From: CAZPAH01 sp964584495
GTDB lineage: Bacteria > Krumholzibacteriota > Krumholzibacteriia > Krumholzibacteriales > Krumholzibacteriaceae
Assembly: GCA_964584495.1 (NCBI GenBank)
Contig: CAZPAH010000086.1
Location: 1-12,350 of the forward strand
Direction of reading: 5' to 3'
DNA: 12,350 bases
This document shows positions 1-7,390 of the stretch, one piece after another. The notes beneath the pieces were generated by a model. That model did no database searches. It had not been told where the DNA came from and worked only from the letters and a program-made list of their open reading frames with translations. The position numbers and the translations under genes were made by a program. How positions within the stretch are numbered: position 1 is the stretch's first letter; each line of letters opens with the position of its first letter.

Positions 1-1
1 G

Positions 2-991
2 TCGGTGCAGGGGATGATTGTCGAGGCTCTGGGCAAGATCCGCGGCGCCTACTCTCTCGTTTTTCTAGTCAAGGACGCGATATTCGCCGCCAGGGATCCC
101 CACGGATTCAGGCCTCTCTGTCTCGGAAAGCTCGGCGGAGCGTGGCTGGTGGCGTCCGAGAGCTGCGCCTTCGATATCGTGGGGGGAACCTATGAGAGGG
201 AAATAGAGCCGGGCGAGATAGTGAAGATTGACGCAGGCGGACTGAAGGCGGAGAGTTTCTGCGAAAGGGCGGAGAAGCTTTCCCGCTGCATTTTCGAGTT
301 CATCTATTTTTCGAGGCCGGACAGCCGCGTTTTTGGAGAGAATGTCGACAAGGTCCGCCGGAAGCTCGGCAGAAGGCTGGCCGAGGAGTCTCCCGTTGAA
401 GCCGACATCGTCATAGCGGTTCCCGATTCCAGCAATACGATAGCGCTCGGGTACGCGGAAAAGTCCGGCCTGCCGTATGAGCTGGGACTTATAAGGAACC
501 ACTACGTCGGAAGAACGTTCATCAAACCGCAGCAGAGCGAGCGTGACTGGGACGTAAGGATAAAGTTCAATCCGGTCAAGGGCGTTCTGAAAGACAGAAG
601 GGTCGTCGTGGTGGATGATTCCATCGTACGCGGCTCGACAATGCGCAAGCTGGTCTCGCTGATAAGGCAGGCGGGGGCGAAGGAAGTTCACCTGAGAATA
701 GGCTCGCCTCCGATAACCGATTCCTGCTACTACGGCATCGATACGCCGACCCGGTCGGAGCTGATAGCATCTACCAGCACTATCGAAGAAATCAGGGAGT
801 ATCTCCGTGTCGCCAGTCTTCACTATCTTTCCCGGGAGGGTCTTCTCTCATGCGTCGACGATCCGGATAATTACTGCACCGCATGTTTTACGGGAAAGTA
901 TCCGATCGAGCGAAAAAGCAGCTATAAGAAAGATGTCTTCGATGTCAAATGCGAGGACTCTGATGCAAAAGAGAAGGAGTCCGCCGGATGA
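2..991 (+). CDS. purF: Amidophosphoribosyltransferase (PurF), 5'-truncated, Fe-S type
   Basis: This enzyme catalyses the first committed step of purine synthesis, transferring glutamine-derived ammonia to PRPP to give phosphoribosylamine in the cytoplasm. The frame is open to the left window edge, so the GTG at 5 is not the true start. Compared with the usual length of about 470 residues, roughly 140 N-terminal residues, including the catalytic Cys of the glutaminase domain, lie outside. Counting from base 5, the end of the Ntn-hydrolase domain is at about 1-90 (ARDPHGFRPL). The phosphoribosyltransferase domain carries the PRPP loop VVVDDSIVRGST at about 201-212. The four cysteines expected to bind the [4Fe-4S] cluster of Bacillus-type PurF are visible: C95 (SRCIFEFIYF), C241 (CYYGIDTP), and C291 and C294 (CTACFTGKYP). 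This is therefore the Fe-S class, not the cluster-free E. coli type. Its stop overlaps the tldD start (ATGA), which indicates translational coupling. Confidence 0.96.
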   Translation, partial: SVQGMIVEALGKIRGAYSLVFLVKDAIFAARDPHGFRPLCLGKLGGAWLVASESCAFDIVGGTYEREIEPGEIVKIDAGGLKAESFCERAEKLSRCIFEFIYFSRPDSRVFGENVDKVRRKLGRRLAEESPVEADIVIAVPDSSNTIALGYAEKSGLPYELGLIRNHYVGRTFIKPQQSERDWDVRIKFNPVKGVLKDRRVVVVDDSIVRGSTMRKLVSLIRQAGAKEVHLRIGSPPITDSCYYGIDTPTRSELIASTSTIEEIREYLRVASLHYLSREGLLSCVDDPDNYCTACFTGKYPIERKSSYKKDVFDVKCEDSDAKEKESAG

Positions 992-2376
992 TAGAGATTC
1001 CCTCGGACGAAGATATCCAGTCGGCGCTGGATTTTTTAATCTCTCGCGGCGGGGAGTTCGCTGAATTCTTCTTCGAGTCCCGGATAGTGCACTCGATCTT
1101 TTGTGAAGACAGCAGGGTCGAGAAGGTTTCGAGCGGCTTCGATACCGGTTTCGGGTTAAGGATCATCACGGGGGACAGAACGGCCTACGGGTATTCGAAT
1201 ATTCTCTCCAGGGAAGAGCTTATCGTCGTCGGCCGCAGCGTTCTGGAGGATCTGGAGAGGGGAAGCGGCAGGTCCGTGCCCCTGAGACCTCTCGAGGAGG
1301 GGACCACTCCGGGGATACGGATACCGGCCGACAGGGCATCGATCGAGGAAAAGGTTTCCCTCGTCCTCGAAGCCGACAGGTCGGCGAGAGATGCAGGGGG
1401 GGAGATATCCCAGGTCCTGGTGAATTACCACGACAGTCTCCAGACGGTCAGGATATTCAATAGCGAGGGGGATGCCGCCGGTGACGAGAGAAGGCAGATC
1501 GTCTTCAGCGTCAGGGCGGTCGCCAGGCTTAACGGCGATATCCAGACCGCCTACAGGAGTACCGGGGGGAGGAAGGGACTTGAATATATAGACAAGAACC
1601 GTATCGGGATGCTTGCGAGAGAAGCCGGCGAAAGCGCGATAAAGATCGTCCATGCGGGGCGTTCACCGGCGGGAACGATGACGGTTGTACTCAGCAACCA
1701 GGCGGGGGGAACCATGATTCATGAGGCGATAGGGCACGGGCTGGAGGGGGACGCCGCGGAGAAGAATCTCTCGATCTATAGCGGCAAGATCGGTGAAACG
1801 GTTGCCTCGCCCCTCATAACGGTAATAGACGATGCGACCCTGGAGGGGAAAAGGGGTTCCTATCATTGCGATGACGAGGGGGTGCCGGCGGGCAGGACCG
1901 TTCTGGTCGACGGGGGGAAGTTGAAATCCTACCTTCTCGACAGGAGAACCGCCGCCAAGATGGGGCTCAAGTCGACGGGAAACGGCAGGAGGCAGGGATT
2001 CCGTTTCAGGCCGATAGTACGAATGAGCAATACGATGATAGCGCCCGGGAATCATGATCCGCGAGAAATAATAGCCAGCGTCGATAAGGGGCTGTTCGTT
2101 ATGAGAATGGGCGGAGGCCAGGTAGACACTTCCAGCGGCGATTTCGTTTTCAAGGTCAACGAAGCCTATATGATAGAAGGCGGCAAGGTGGGCGAAGCGG
2201 TCCGGGGCGCCACTCTTATAGGGAACGGACCGGCCGTTTTGAAGAAGATCGATATGGTCGGAAACGATCTCGGCTTCGATATAGGCACATGCGGAAAAGA
2301 CGGGCAGCAGGTGCCCGTGGCCGACGCACAGCCGACTACGAGAATCCCCGAGATCACAGTCGGCGGAGAAGTATAA
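988..2376 (+). CDS. tldD: TldD-type metalloprotease
   Basis: This is a member of the TldD/PmbA (TldE) family of zinc proteases. In E. coli, TldD and TldE form a heterodimer that trims unfolded peptides, matures microcin B17 and degrades the CcdA antitoxin. The 462 residues match the usual TldD length. The zinc motif HExxxH is present as HEAIGHGLEGD (H245, E246, H249). A C-terminal Cys in GTCGKDGQ (C435) matches the third metal ligand of E. coli TldD. Having the complete motif marks it as the catalytic TldD subunit rather than TldE/PmbA, which lacks it. The ATG overlaps the purF stop (ATGA), and an AAGGAG sits at 974-979, 8 bases upstream. No PmbA partner is next to it, so the partner must be elsewhere or absent. 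The next gene starts 4 bases after its stop. Confidence 0.95.
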   Translation: MIEIPSDEDIQSALDFLISRGGEFAEFFFESRIVHSIFCEDSRVEKVSSGFDTGFGLRIITGDRTAYGYSNILSREELIVVGRSVLEDLERGSGRSVPLRPLEEGTTPGIRIPADRASIEEKVSLVLEADRSARDAGGEISQVLVNYHDSLQTVRIFNSEGDAAGDERRQIVFSVRAVARLNGDIQTAYRSTGGRKGLEYIDKNRIGMLAREAGESAIKIVHAGRSPAGTMTVVLSNQAGGTMIHEAIGHGLEGDAAEKNLSIYSGKIGETVASPLITVIDDATLEGKRGSYHCDDEGVPAGRTVLVDGGKLKSYLLDRRTAAKMGLKSTGNGRRQGFRFRPIVRMSNTMIAPGNHDPREIIASVDKGLFVMRMGGGQVDTSSGDFVFKVNEAYMIEGGKVGEAVRGATLIGNGPAVLKKIDMVGNDLGFDIGTCGKDGQQVPVADAQPTTRIPEITVGGEV

Positions 2377-2380
2377 CAAC

Positions 2381-5086
2381 GTGGAGTATAAAACGTACCG
2401 CCGGGAGTCCGATATATTCTGCGACGGGATACTGCCGCTCGTGGAGAAGCCTTCCAGATACATAGACCGCGAACTCAACCTGTCGTCGGCGGGGTACGTC
2501 GAGGGCGGGGTCAACCTCCTTCTCTGCTTTCCCGATCTGTACGAAATCGGGATGTCCCACACCGGTATCCGTTATCTCTACGAGAAGGCGGCGCGGATGG
2601 AGGGCGTCGGAGTCGAATTCGCCTTTTCTCCCTGGCCAGACCTGGAGGAAATGCTTCGGGCGGCGGGCGAACCTTTGAGGTCGCTCCAGACGGGTAGGGC
2701 GGCCTCGGAGTTCGATCTAATAGGTATTTCCGTTCCCTACGAGCTTCACTATACGAATTTGCTCGCGATTCTGGATCTGGCGGGCATTCCCCTGGAAGCG
2801 TCGGAGCGGAAGGACGGGGATCCTCTCGTAATAGCGGGGGGCCCCTGTATGTCGAATCCTCTTCCTATACTGCGGGCGCTCGATGCGGTTTTCCTCGGCG
2901 ACGGCGAGGAATCGCTTCGGGAAGCCATTGAGCTTGTGGCCGGAGCGAAGGATACGGGGGCGGCCCGGCGGGAGATCAAGGGGGCGCTTTCGCGCATCGA
3001 CGGCGTCTATGTCGACGGGATCAATGAATCGGTGAAGGCGAGAAAATATATTCTATCGGGGGACGATCTCATCATGAGGCCGATCGTACCTTCGGCGGCG
3101 ATAGTGCACGAGAGGCTGGCGGTCGAGGTTCTCCGCGGCTGCACGAGGGGGTGCCGCTTCTGCCACGCGGGGATGAACTACAGGCCCAGGAGGGAGTTCG
3201 ACGTCGATTCGATCGTCAGGGCCGTTTGCAGCGGACTTGATTCTTCCGGATGGGAAGAGGTTTCCCTGCTTTCACTTTCAACCTCCGACTACTCGAATCT
3301 GGAGGAGTTGCTCGAAAAGCTCGAACCGGAGCTGAAGAAGAGAAAGGTTTCGCTGGCCCTTCCAAGCCTGCGTCCCGAGACCGTAAACGACAGGATCGTG
3401 GCCGCTTCCTCGCTGATCCGTAGGTCCGGATTCACCATAGCTCCCGAGGCCGGAACAGAACGGCTGAGAAGGGTCATAAACAAGAGCATGACCGACGAGG
3501 AGATACTCCGCGGGTGCGCCAGCATTATCGAAGCCGGATGGCAGACGCTGAAGCTGTATTTCATGATCGGCCTGCCCACCGAGACGAGGAAAGACCTGCT
3601 GGGCATATCGGAGCTGGTCGACAGGATACTCGCGATACCCCGTGCGAAAGGGAGGTTCAGGCTCAATATCTCGATTTCCCCCTTCGTGCCGAAGCCGAAC
3701 ACCCCCTTTCAGTGGGAGAGGCAGTGCTCGATGGGGGAGATTAGGGAGAAGGAGGAGTTTCTCTCCTCGCTGATAAGGCACCGTTCGGTACAACTCAGCA
3801 TGAGGGATCCCCGCGTGAGCGCGCTCGAGGGCGTTCTCGCGAGGGGCGACGGCTCGATATGGCCCGTTCTTCTTTCGGCGTACCGTTCGGGGTGCAGGTT
3901 CGACGGCTGGCGCGACAGGTTGAACCTAGATCTCTGGGAGAAAGCGCTCGGCTCACATGGAAAGACCATGGACGGCCAGCTTTCCGGATTCGACACCGAC
4001 GGGGCTCTTCCATGGAACAGGTTTATCCCGGGCGTAAGCGTTAAATACCTTCTCTCGGAGAGGGAAAAGGCGTTTGCCGGCGAGCAGACCCCTGATTGCA
4101 GGGATGGCCCGTGCGGCGGCTGCGGGGCGTGCAGCGGCGAAAAGGGGGCAAAGGGAGGAGGCGGAATCCGAACCGGATCCGGTTCGAGGGAGGCGGGGGC
4201 GGGTCGGCCAGTAACCGAGCCGGCGGCAGTAGGCGCACAATCCCTCCCGGATGACGAAGGAGGAGGTTCCGGATCGAAGAGCTACTTCAGGTACAGATTC
4301 CAGTACGGAAAAACGGGAAGGGTCAGGTATCTTTCGCACAGGGAGCTGATCAATATAATACAGAGGGCGCTTCGAAGAGCTTCCCTTCCTCTCAGTTTCA
4401 GCGAAGGCTTTCACCCTCATCCAAGGATCTCCATGGGACCGTCGCTTGCCGTCGGGATCGAAGGGGAAATGGAGTTTTTCGATATAGAGCTTCACTCGCC
4501 CGTCGATATTTCACCCTCGGTTTTAGACGGAATGCTGCCGACGGGGATCGAGATCACCGAATGTCACGGTCCGTTCTCGAGAGGAGAGGGGAAATTGCCT
4601 CCCGCCGCGGACTACCATTACAGGATCGATATCGCTCCGGCCATGGGGCCGGTTGCGCCGCGGCCGGGCGATAGGGGATTGTCTCCGGCTGAGAAATTGT
4701 GGTATCTTCCCGTCGATGGCGGCGGACGGACCGGAGCGTCCGCTGGCGGCGGTGCTATGCCGGATGGGCAGGATGTTGCTTCCCGGCTGGCCCGAGAGCT
4801 TTCCATTATCTTCGAAGCGGAGGCCTCCATCGAGGACAGGAAGGGAAGGCGCCGGGCATGCTCAGGTTGCAGGGTGGAGCGGTTGGAAGGGAAGACGGAA
4901 CTGGATCTTTATCTTCCGGCGGAGCCTGAGGGATCCCCCGGACCGAGAGAGATTCTGGCCGCCGTTATGCCGGAAAGCCAGGTTGGCCTTGTCAGGATAA
5001 GGAGGCTTGGCATATATTACAGGACTAACAAGGGGATGATGAAACCGATAGAGCTGGTCCGGGAGACCGGTCGGAAACAGATATGA
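2381..5086 (+). CDS. Radical SAM protein (TIGR03960-like) fused to a DUF2344 domain
   Basis: This is a 901-residue fusion. Residues about 1-240 are a Rossmann-like, B12-binding-type N-terminal domain with FPDLYEIGMSHTG at 50-62 and a later GGP...LGDGEES stretch. I see no DxHxxG cobalamin motif. The radical SAM core follows at about 245-480, with the CX3CX2C cluster site CTRGCRFC (C254, C258, C261), so S-adenosylmethionine radical chemistry is expected. A Cys-rich knot (C573, C578, C581, C584 in CGGCGAC) follows, then a Gly/Ser-rich linker at about 585-634. From about 635 comes a DUF2344 domain (YFRYRFQYGK, then FSEGFHPHPRISMGP), with another low-complexity insert near 745-805. In many genomes the two parts are separate adjacent genes (TIGR03960, TIGR03936). 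The substrate is unknown. The GTG start fits the family N-terminus (LVEKPSRYIDRELN), although the SD (GGAG, 2365-2368) is weak and distant. Its stop overlaps the rng start, so a link to RNA or ribosome maturation is an inference from context. Confidence 0.93.
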   Translation: MEYKTYRRESDIFCDGILPLVEKPSRYIDRELNLSSAGYVEGGVNLLLCFPDLYEIGMSHTGIRYLYEKAARMEGVGVEFAFSPWPDLEEMLRAAGEPLRSLQTGRAASEFDLIGISVPYELHYTNLLAILDLAGIPLEASERKDGDPLVIAGGPCMSNPLPILRALDAVFLGDGEESLREAIELVAGAKDTGAARREIKGALSRIDGVYVDGINESVKARKYILSGDDLIMRPIVPSAAIVHERLAVEVLRGCTRGCRFCHAGMNYRPRREFDVDSIVRAVCSGLDSSGWEEVSLLSLSTSDYSNLEELLEKLEPELKKRKVSLALPSLRPETVNDRIVAASSLIRRSGFTIAPEAGTERLRRVINKSMTDEEILRGCASIIEAGWQTLKLYFMIGLPTETRKDLLGISELVDRILAIPRAKGRFRLNISISPFVPKPNTPFQWERQCSMGEIREKEEFLSSLIRHRSVQLSMRDPRVSALEGVLARGDGSIWPVLLSAYRSGCRFDGWRDRLNLDLWEKALGSHGKTMDGQLSGFDTDGALPWNRFIPGVSVKYLLSEREKAFAGEQTPDCRDGPCGGCGACSGEKGAKGGGGIRTGSGSREAGAGRPVTEPAAVGAQSLPDDEGGGSGSKSYFRYRFQYGKTGRVRYLSHRELINIIQRALRRASLPLSFSEGFHPHPRISMGPSLAVGIEGEMEFFDIELHSPVDISPSVLDGMLPTGIEITECHGPFSRGEGKLPPAADYHYRIDIAPAMGPVAPRPGDRGLSPAEKLWYLPVDGGGRTGASAGGGAMPDGQDVASRLARELSIIFEAEASIEDRKGRRRACSGCRVERLEGKTELDLYLPAEPEGSPGPREILAAVMPESQVGLVRIRRLGIYYRTNKGMMKPIELVRETGRKQI

Positions 5087-6612
5087 AAAAAGAAATAGTG
5101 ATAAATTACACATCTAGGGAGATTCGGATCGCTATCCTCGAGGATAACGAGCTTGTCGAGTTTCTCGTTGAGAGGGAAGACAGCAGGAGAACCGTAGGCG
5201 GGATATACCTGGGAAGGGTAAATGCCGTCATACCTGGGATCCAGGCGGCCTTCGTCGATATAGGACAGGAGAAAGCGGCCTTTCTGCACGTGAGCGACGT
5301 CGCTACCGGCTCGATCGATCCGGATAACCTCGACGACGAGGATATCGATTTTCAAAGCCGGCGGAGGAGGAGGGAATATCCGCCGATCGAGACCCTTTTG
5401 AAAAAAGGTCAGGAGATCACCGTGCAGATAAGGAAGGAAGCGATCGGAACGAAGGGTCCCAGGCTTTCATCCCAGATCTCCCTTCCCGGCCGTTACGCCG
5501 TCCTCATGCCGAACCTCGATCATATCGGCGTAAGCAAGAAGATCGAGAACAGGAAGGAAAGGCACAGGTTGCGCAGTCTTCTGCGCAAGTACCGGCCAAA
5601 GGGTTCCGCAGTGATCGTAAGGACCGCGGGCAACGGTGTGACCGCCGAGCAGCTCAGGGAGGATATAAAGCAGCTCGAACAGCGCTGGAATGAGATACGG
5701 AACAAGAGCGAGAGGGCCACTCCCCCCACGCTCCTTCACGAGGATGTCGATATAACGGTTTTCGCCCTGAGGGACCTCTTCACCGAAGATGTTCACCAGA
5801 TCATCGTCGACAACAGCGAAGAGCACGGAAGGCTGCGATCCTACCTGAAGTCATTCGCCCCCCATTTGGCGTCGAAGGTGAAGCTTTACAAGGACAATAC
5901 ACCTATATTCGACTATTTCGAGATAGAGGGGGAGATCGAAAAAACCCTGGAAAGCAAGATCTGGGTGCGCAAGGGAGGGTATATCGTAATAGAACATACC
6001 GAGGCTCTTGTTTCGATCGATGTCAACACGGGGCGGTTCACGGGCAAGAAGAATCAGGAAGAGACGATACTGGAGACCAACCTTATCGCGGCCAAGGAGA
6101 TAGCCCGGCAGCTGAGACTGAGGGATATAGGCGGCATTATCGTTATAGATTTTATCGATATGGAGCGGGAGGAAAACCGCAGGAAGGTATACAACGAATT
6201 CCGCAACGCAATGCGAAAGGACAGATCGAGGGCCAGGGTGTCGCAGATCAGCGATCTGGGGCTGATAGAGGTCAGCAGGAAGAGGGTCCGCCCGAGCCTG
6301 CTCCATTTTTTCAGCGACGAATGTCCCTACTGCGCCGGAAGCGGCAAGATCCTGAGCATCGAATCGATGGCGATGAAGGTGGAGCACTGGATCAGGCGCG
6401 TGGGATCTGTTAAGAAGGTTAATGGTATGCAGTTCCGGGTAAATCCGATCCTCGGGATATTCCTCAGGGAGGATCGGGAGGAGAATATTCAGGAGCTTGC
6501 CGAACGGTACAAGGTGGAGGTGGAAGTGATAGACGATCCTAGGATGCACAGGGAGGATTTCGAGATTCTGTCGTTGGACGGCAGGAGAGACCTCAAGACC
6601 GAGTTCGTGTAA
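5083..6612 (+). CDS. rng: Ribonuclease G (RNase E/G family)
   Basis: This is an endoribonuclease of the RNase E/G family. Relatives process the 5' end of 16S rRNA and start mRNA decay at 5'-monophosphorylated AU-rich sites. The 509 residues are close to E. coli RNase G (about 490), without the long scaffold tail of RNase E. An S1 RNA-binding domain lies at about 36-130 (GGIYLGRVNAVIPGIQAAFVDIG), with a charged RRRRRE insert near 93-98. The two catalytic metal-binding aspartates are D313 (SIDVNTGRFTG) and D356 (IGGIIVIDFIDM), 43 residues apart as in E. coli RNase E. The zinc-link Cys pair is CPYC (C414, C417), followed by AGSGK. The ATG overlaps the stop of the radical SAM gene (ATGA) and has only a poor SD, so translation is probably coupled. 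It is the last gene of the operon, followed by a weak hairpin and then the rplU promoter. Confidence 0.96.
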   Translation: MKKEIVINYTSREIRIAILEDNELVEFLVEREDSRRTVGGIYLGRVNAVIPGIQAAFVDIGQEKAAFLHVSDVATGSIDPDNLDDEDIDFQSRRRRREYPPIETLLKKGQEITVQIRKEAIGTKGPRLSSQISLPGRYAVLMPNLDHIGVSKKIENRKERHRLRSLLRKYRPKGSAVIVRTAGNGVTAEQLREDIKQLEQRWNEIRNKSERATPPTLLHEDVDITVFALRDLFTEDVHQIIVDNSEEHGRLRSYLKSFAPHLASKVKLYKDNTPIFDYFEIEGEIEKTLESKIWVRKGGYIVIEHTEALVSIDVNTGRFTGKKNQEETILETNLIAAKEIARQLRLRDIGGIIVIDFIDMEREENRRKVYNEFRNAMRKDRSRARVSQISDLGLIEVSRKRVRPSLLHFFSDECPYCAGSGKILSIESMAMKVEHWIRRVGSVKKVNGMQFRVNPILGIFLREDREENIQELAERYKVEVEVIDDPRMHREDFEILSLDGRRDLKTEFV

Positions 6613-6620
6613 CGGCCGGT

Positions 6621-6643
6621 CGCCCCGGCGGGCGGATATTTTT
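6621..6643 (+). terminator. Weak candidate intrinsic terminator after rng
   Basis: Nine bases after the rng stop, CGCCC (6621-6625) pairs with GGGCG (6630-6634) around a 4-base CGGC loop. The short sequence GATA and a run of five T (6639-6643) follow. The stem is only 5 bp but all G-C. It lies just upstream of the rplU promoter, where an operon boundary would be expected. It may be leaky. Confidence 0.4.
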
Positions 6644-6647
6644 ACCC

Positions 6648-6676
6648 TTGACTTGGCACTCTCCGTTTGTTATCTA
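6648..6676 (+). promoter_or_regulatory. Sigma-70-type promoter for rplU-rpmA
   Basis: A -35 TTGACT (6648-6653) is separated by exactly 17 bases from a -10 TATCTA (6671-6676). TG at 6668-6669, one base before the -10, makes an extended -10. Transcription would start near 6683, giving a leader of only about 30 bases. That leaves no room for a structured L21-leader-type autoregulatory RNA. The promoter lies in the 100-base gap that separates the rng operon from the ribosomal protein genes. Confidence 0.75.
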
Positions 6677-6712
6677 TTTATTTCCTTTGTGAATTACAGG
6701 AGGTAAGGACCG

Positions 6713-7024
6713 GTGTACGCAGTCGTTGATATGGCCGGAAAGCAGTTTACAGTAAAACCTGACGAAAAGATCAAGGTGCCGCATCTCGATGTGGAGATAG
6801 GTTCCCTGATTCAGTGCGAAAACGTCCTGCTGTTCTCCGACGGAAAAGACGTGCGGGTCGGTAAGCCTCACCTCGATAACGTCAAGGTTACGGCCGAGGT
6901 GGTCGATCATGGACGTGACAGGAAGATCATAGTTTTCAAGATGAAGCGCAGGAAGAACTACCGGCGGAAGAACGGCCATCGCCAGGGATATACTACGCTG
7001 AGGATCAAGGAGATATCCGCATAG
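6713..7024 (+). CDS. rplU: 50S ribosomal protein L21
   Basis: L21 binds 23S rRNA in the large ribosomal subunit. The 103-residue length and the start MYAVVDMAGKQFTVKPDEKI are typical of bacterial L21. So are the basic middle KMKRRKNYRRKNGHRQGYT (about residues 77-95) and the ending LRIKEI. It starts at GTG, supported by the strong SD AGGAGGT (6698-6704), 8 bases upstream, and by the conserved first residues. It is the first gene of the rplU-rpmA unit, 24 bases from rpmA. Confidence 0.97.
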   Translation: MYAVVDMAGKQFTVKPDEKIKVPHLDVEIGSLIQCENVLLFSDGKDVRVGKPHLDNVKVTAEVVDHGRDRKIIVFKMKRRKNYRRKNGHRQGYTTLRIKEISA

Positions 7025-7048
7025 CGCGATCGAGGGAGCTGAGATATT

Positions 7049-7303
7049 ATGGCACACAAGAAAGGTGTTGGAAGTTCCAAGAACGGGCGCGACAGTAACG
7101 CCAAAAGGCTTGGTGTGAAAAGACACGCCGGGCAGAGCGTTCTAGCCGGAACGATATTGGTACGTCAGAGAGGAAGCAAGATCCACGCCGGCCATAACGT
7201 CGGAAAAGGCGGGGACGACACTCTCTTTGCGCTGATAGACGGCACGGTACAGTACGAGCGTTTAGGCAAATCCAAGAAGAGAGTGAGTGTCTACGCCAAC
7301 TAA
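7049..7303 (+). CDS. rpmA: 50S ribosomal protein L27
   Basis: L27 sits near the peptidyl transferase centre, where its flexible N-terminus reaches towards the P-site tRNA. The 84 residues begin MAHKKGVGSSKNGRDS, the mature-type N-terminus. There is none of the cleavable N-terminal extension that Firmicutes remove with the Prp (YsxB) protease. In agreement, no prp gene lies between rplU and rpmA. GAGGGAG (7032-7038) serves as SD. obgE, a common downstream neighbour, is not next. Instead a terminator hairpin and a hydrolase gene follow. Confidence 0.97.
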   Translation: MAHKKGVGSSKNGRDSNAKRLGVKRHAGQSVLAGTILVRQRGSKIHAGHNVGKGGDDTLFALIDGTVQYERLGKSKKRVSVYAN

Positions 7304-7328
7304 AGCAGTGGTCACGATGACGATCTGG

Positions 7329-7374
7329 ATGGAGAACCCGGAACTTATTGGTTCCAAAAGGGTTCTCCATTTTT
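7329..7374 (+). terminator. Bulged intrinsic terminator after rpmA
   Basis: An 11-bp perfect lower stem pairs ATGGAGAACCC (7329-7339) with GGGTTCTCCAT (7360-7370). A 5-bp upper stem, GGAAC (7340-7344) with GTTCC (7351-7355), is stacked on it. The loop is TTATTG and an AAAA bulge (7356-7359) lies on the 3' side. T7370-T7374 form a short T run. It ends only a few bases before the SD of the next gene (7377-7385), so it would separate that gene from rpmA or leave it on read-through transcripts. Confidence 0.85.
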
Positions 7375-7390
7375 GTAAGGAGGTGGGTCG

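Noticed and set aside
5..7. GTG at 5 as the purF start
   Set aside because: The frame stays open to base 2 and the protein would lack the whole N-terminal catalytic part, so this is an internal Val codon.
65..823. A 252-codon minus-strand open frame inside purF
   Set aside because: It is a shadow of conserved PurF sequence with no motif of its own.
1663..2562. A 299-codon minus-strand open frame across tldD and the radical SAM gene
   Set aside because: It overlaps the conserved TldD active-site region and a gene junction, and its translation shows no recognisable domain.
6683..6712. Structured L21 autoregulatory leader before rplU
   Set aside because: With the start near 6683 the leader is about 30 bases and consists mainly of the SD, too short for such a structure.
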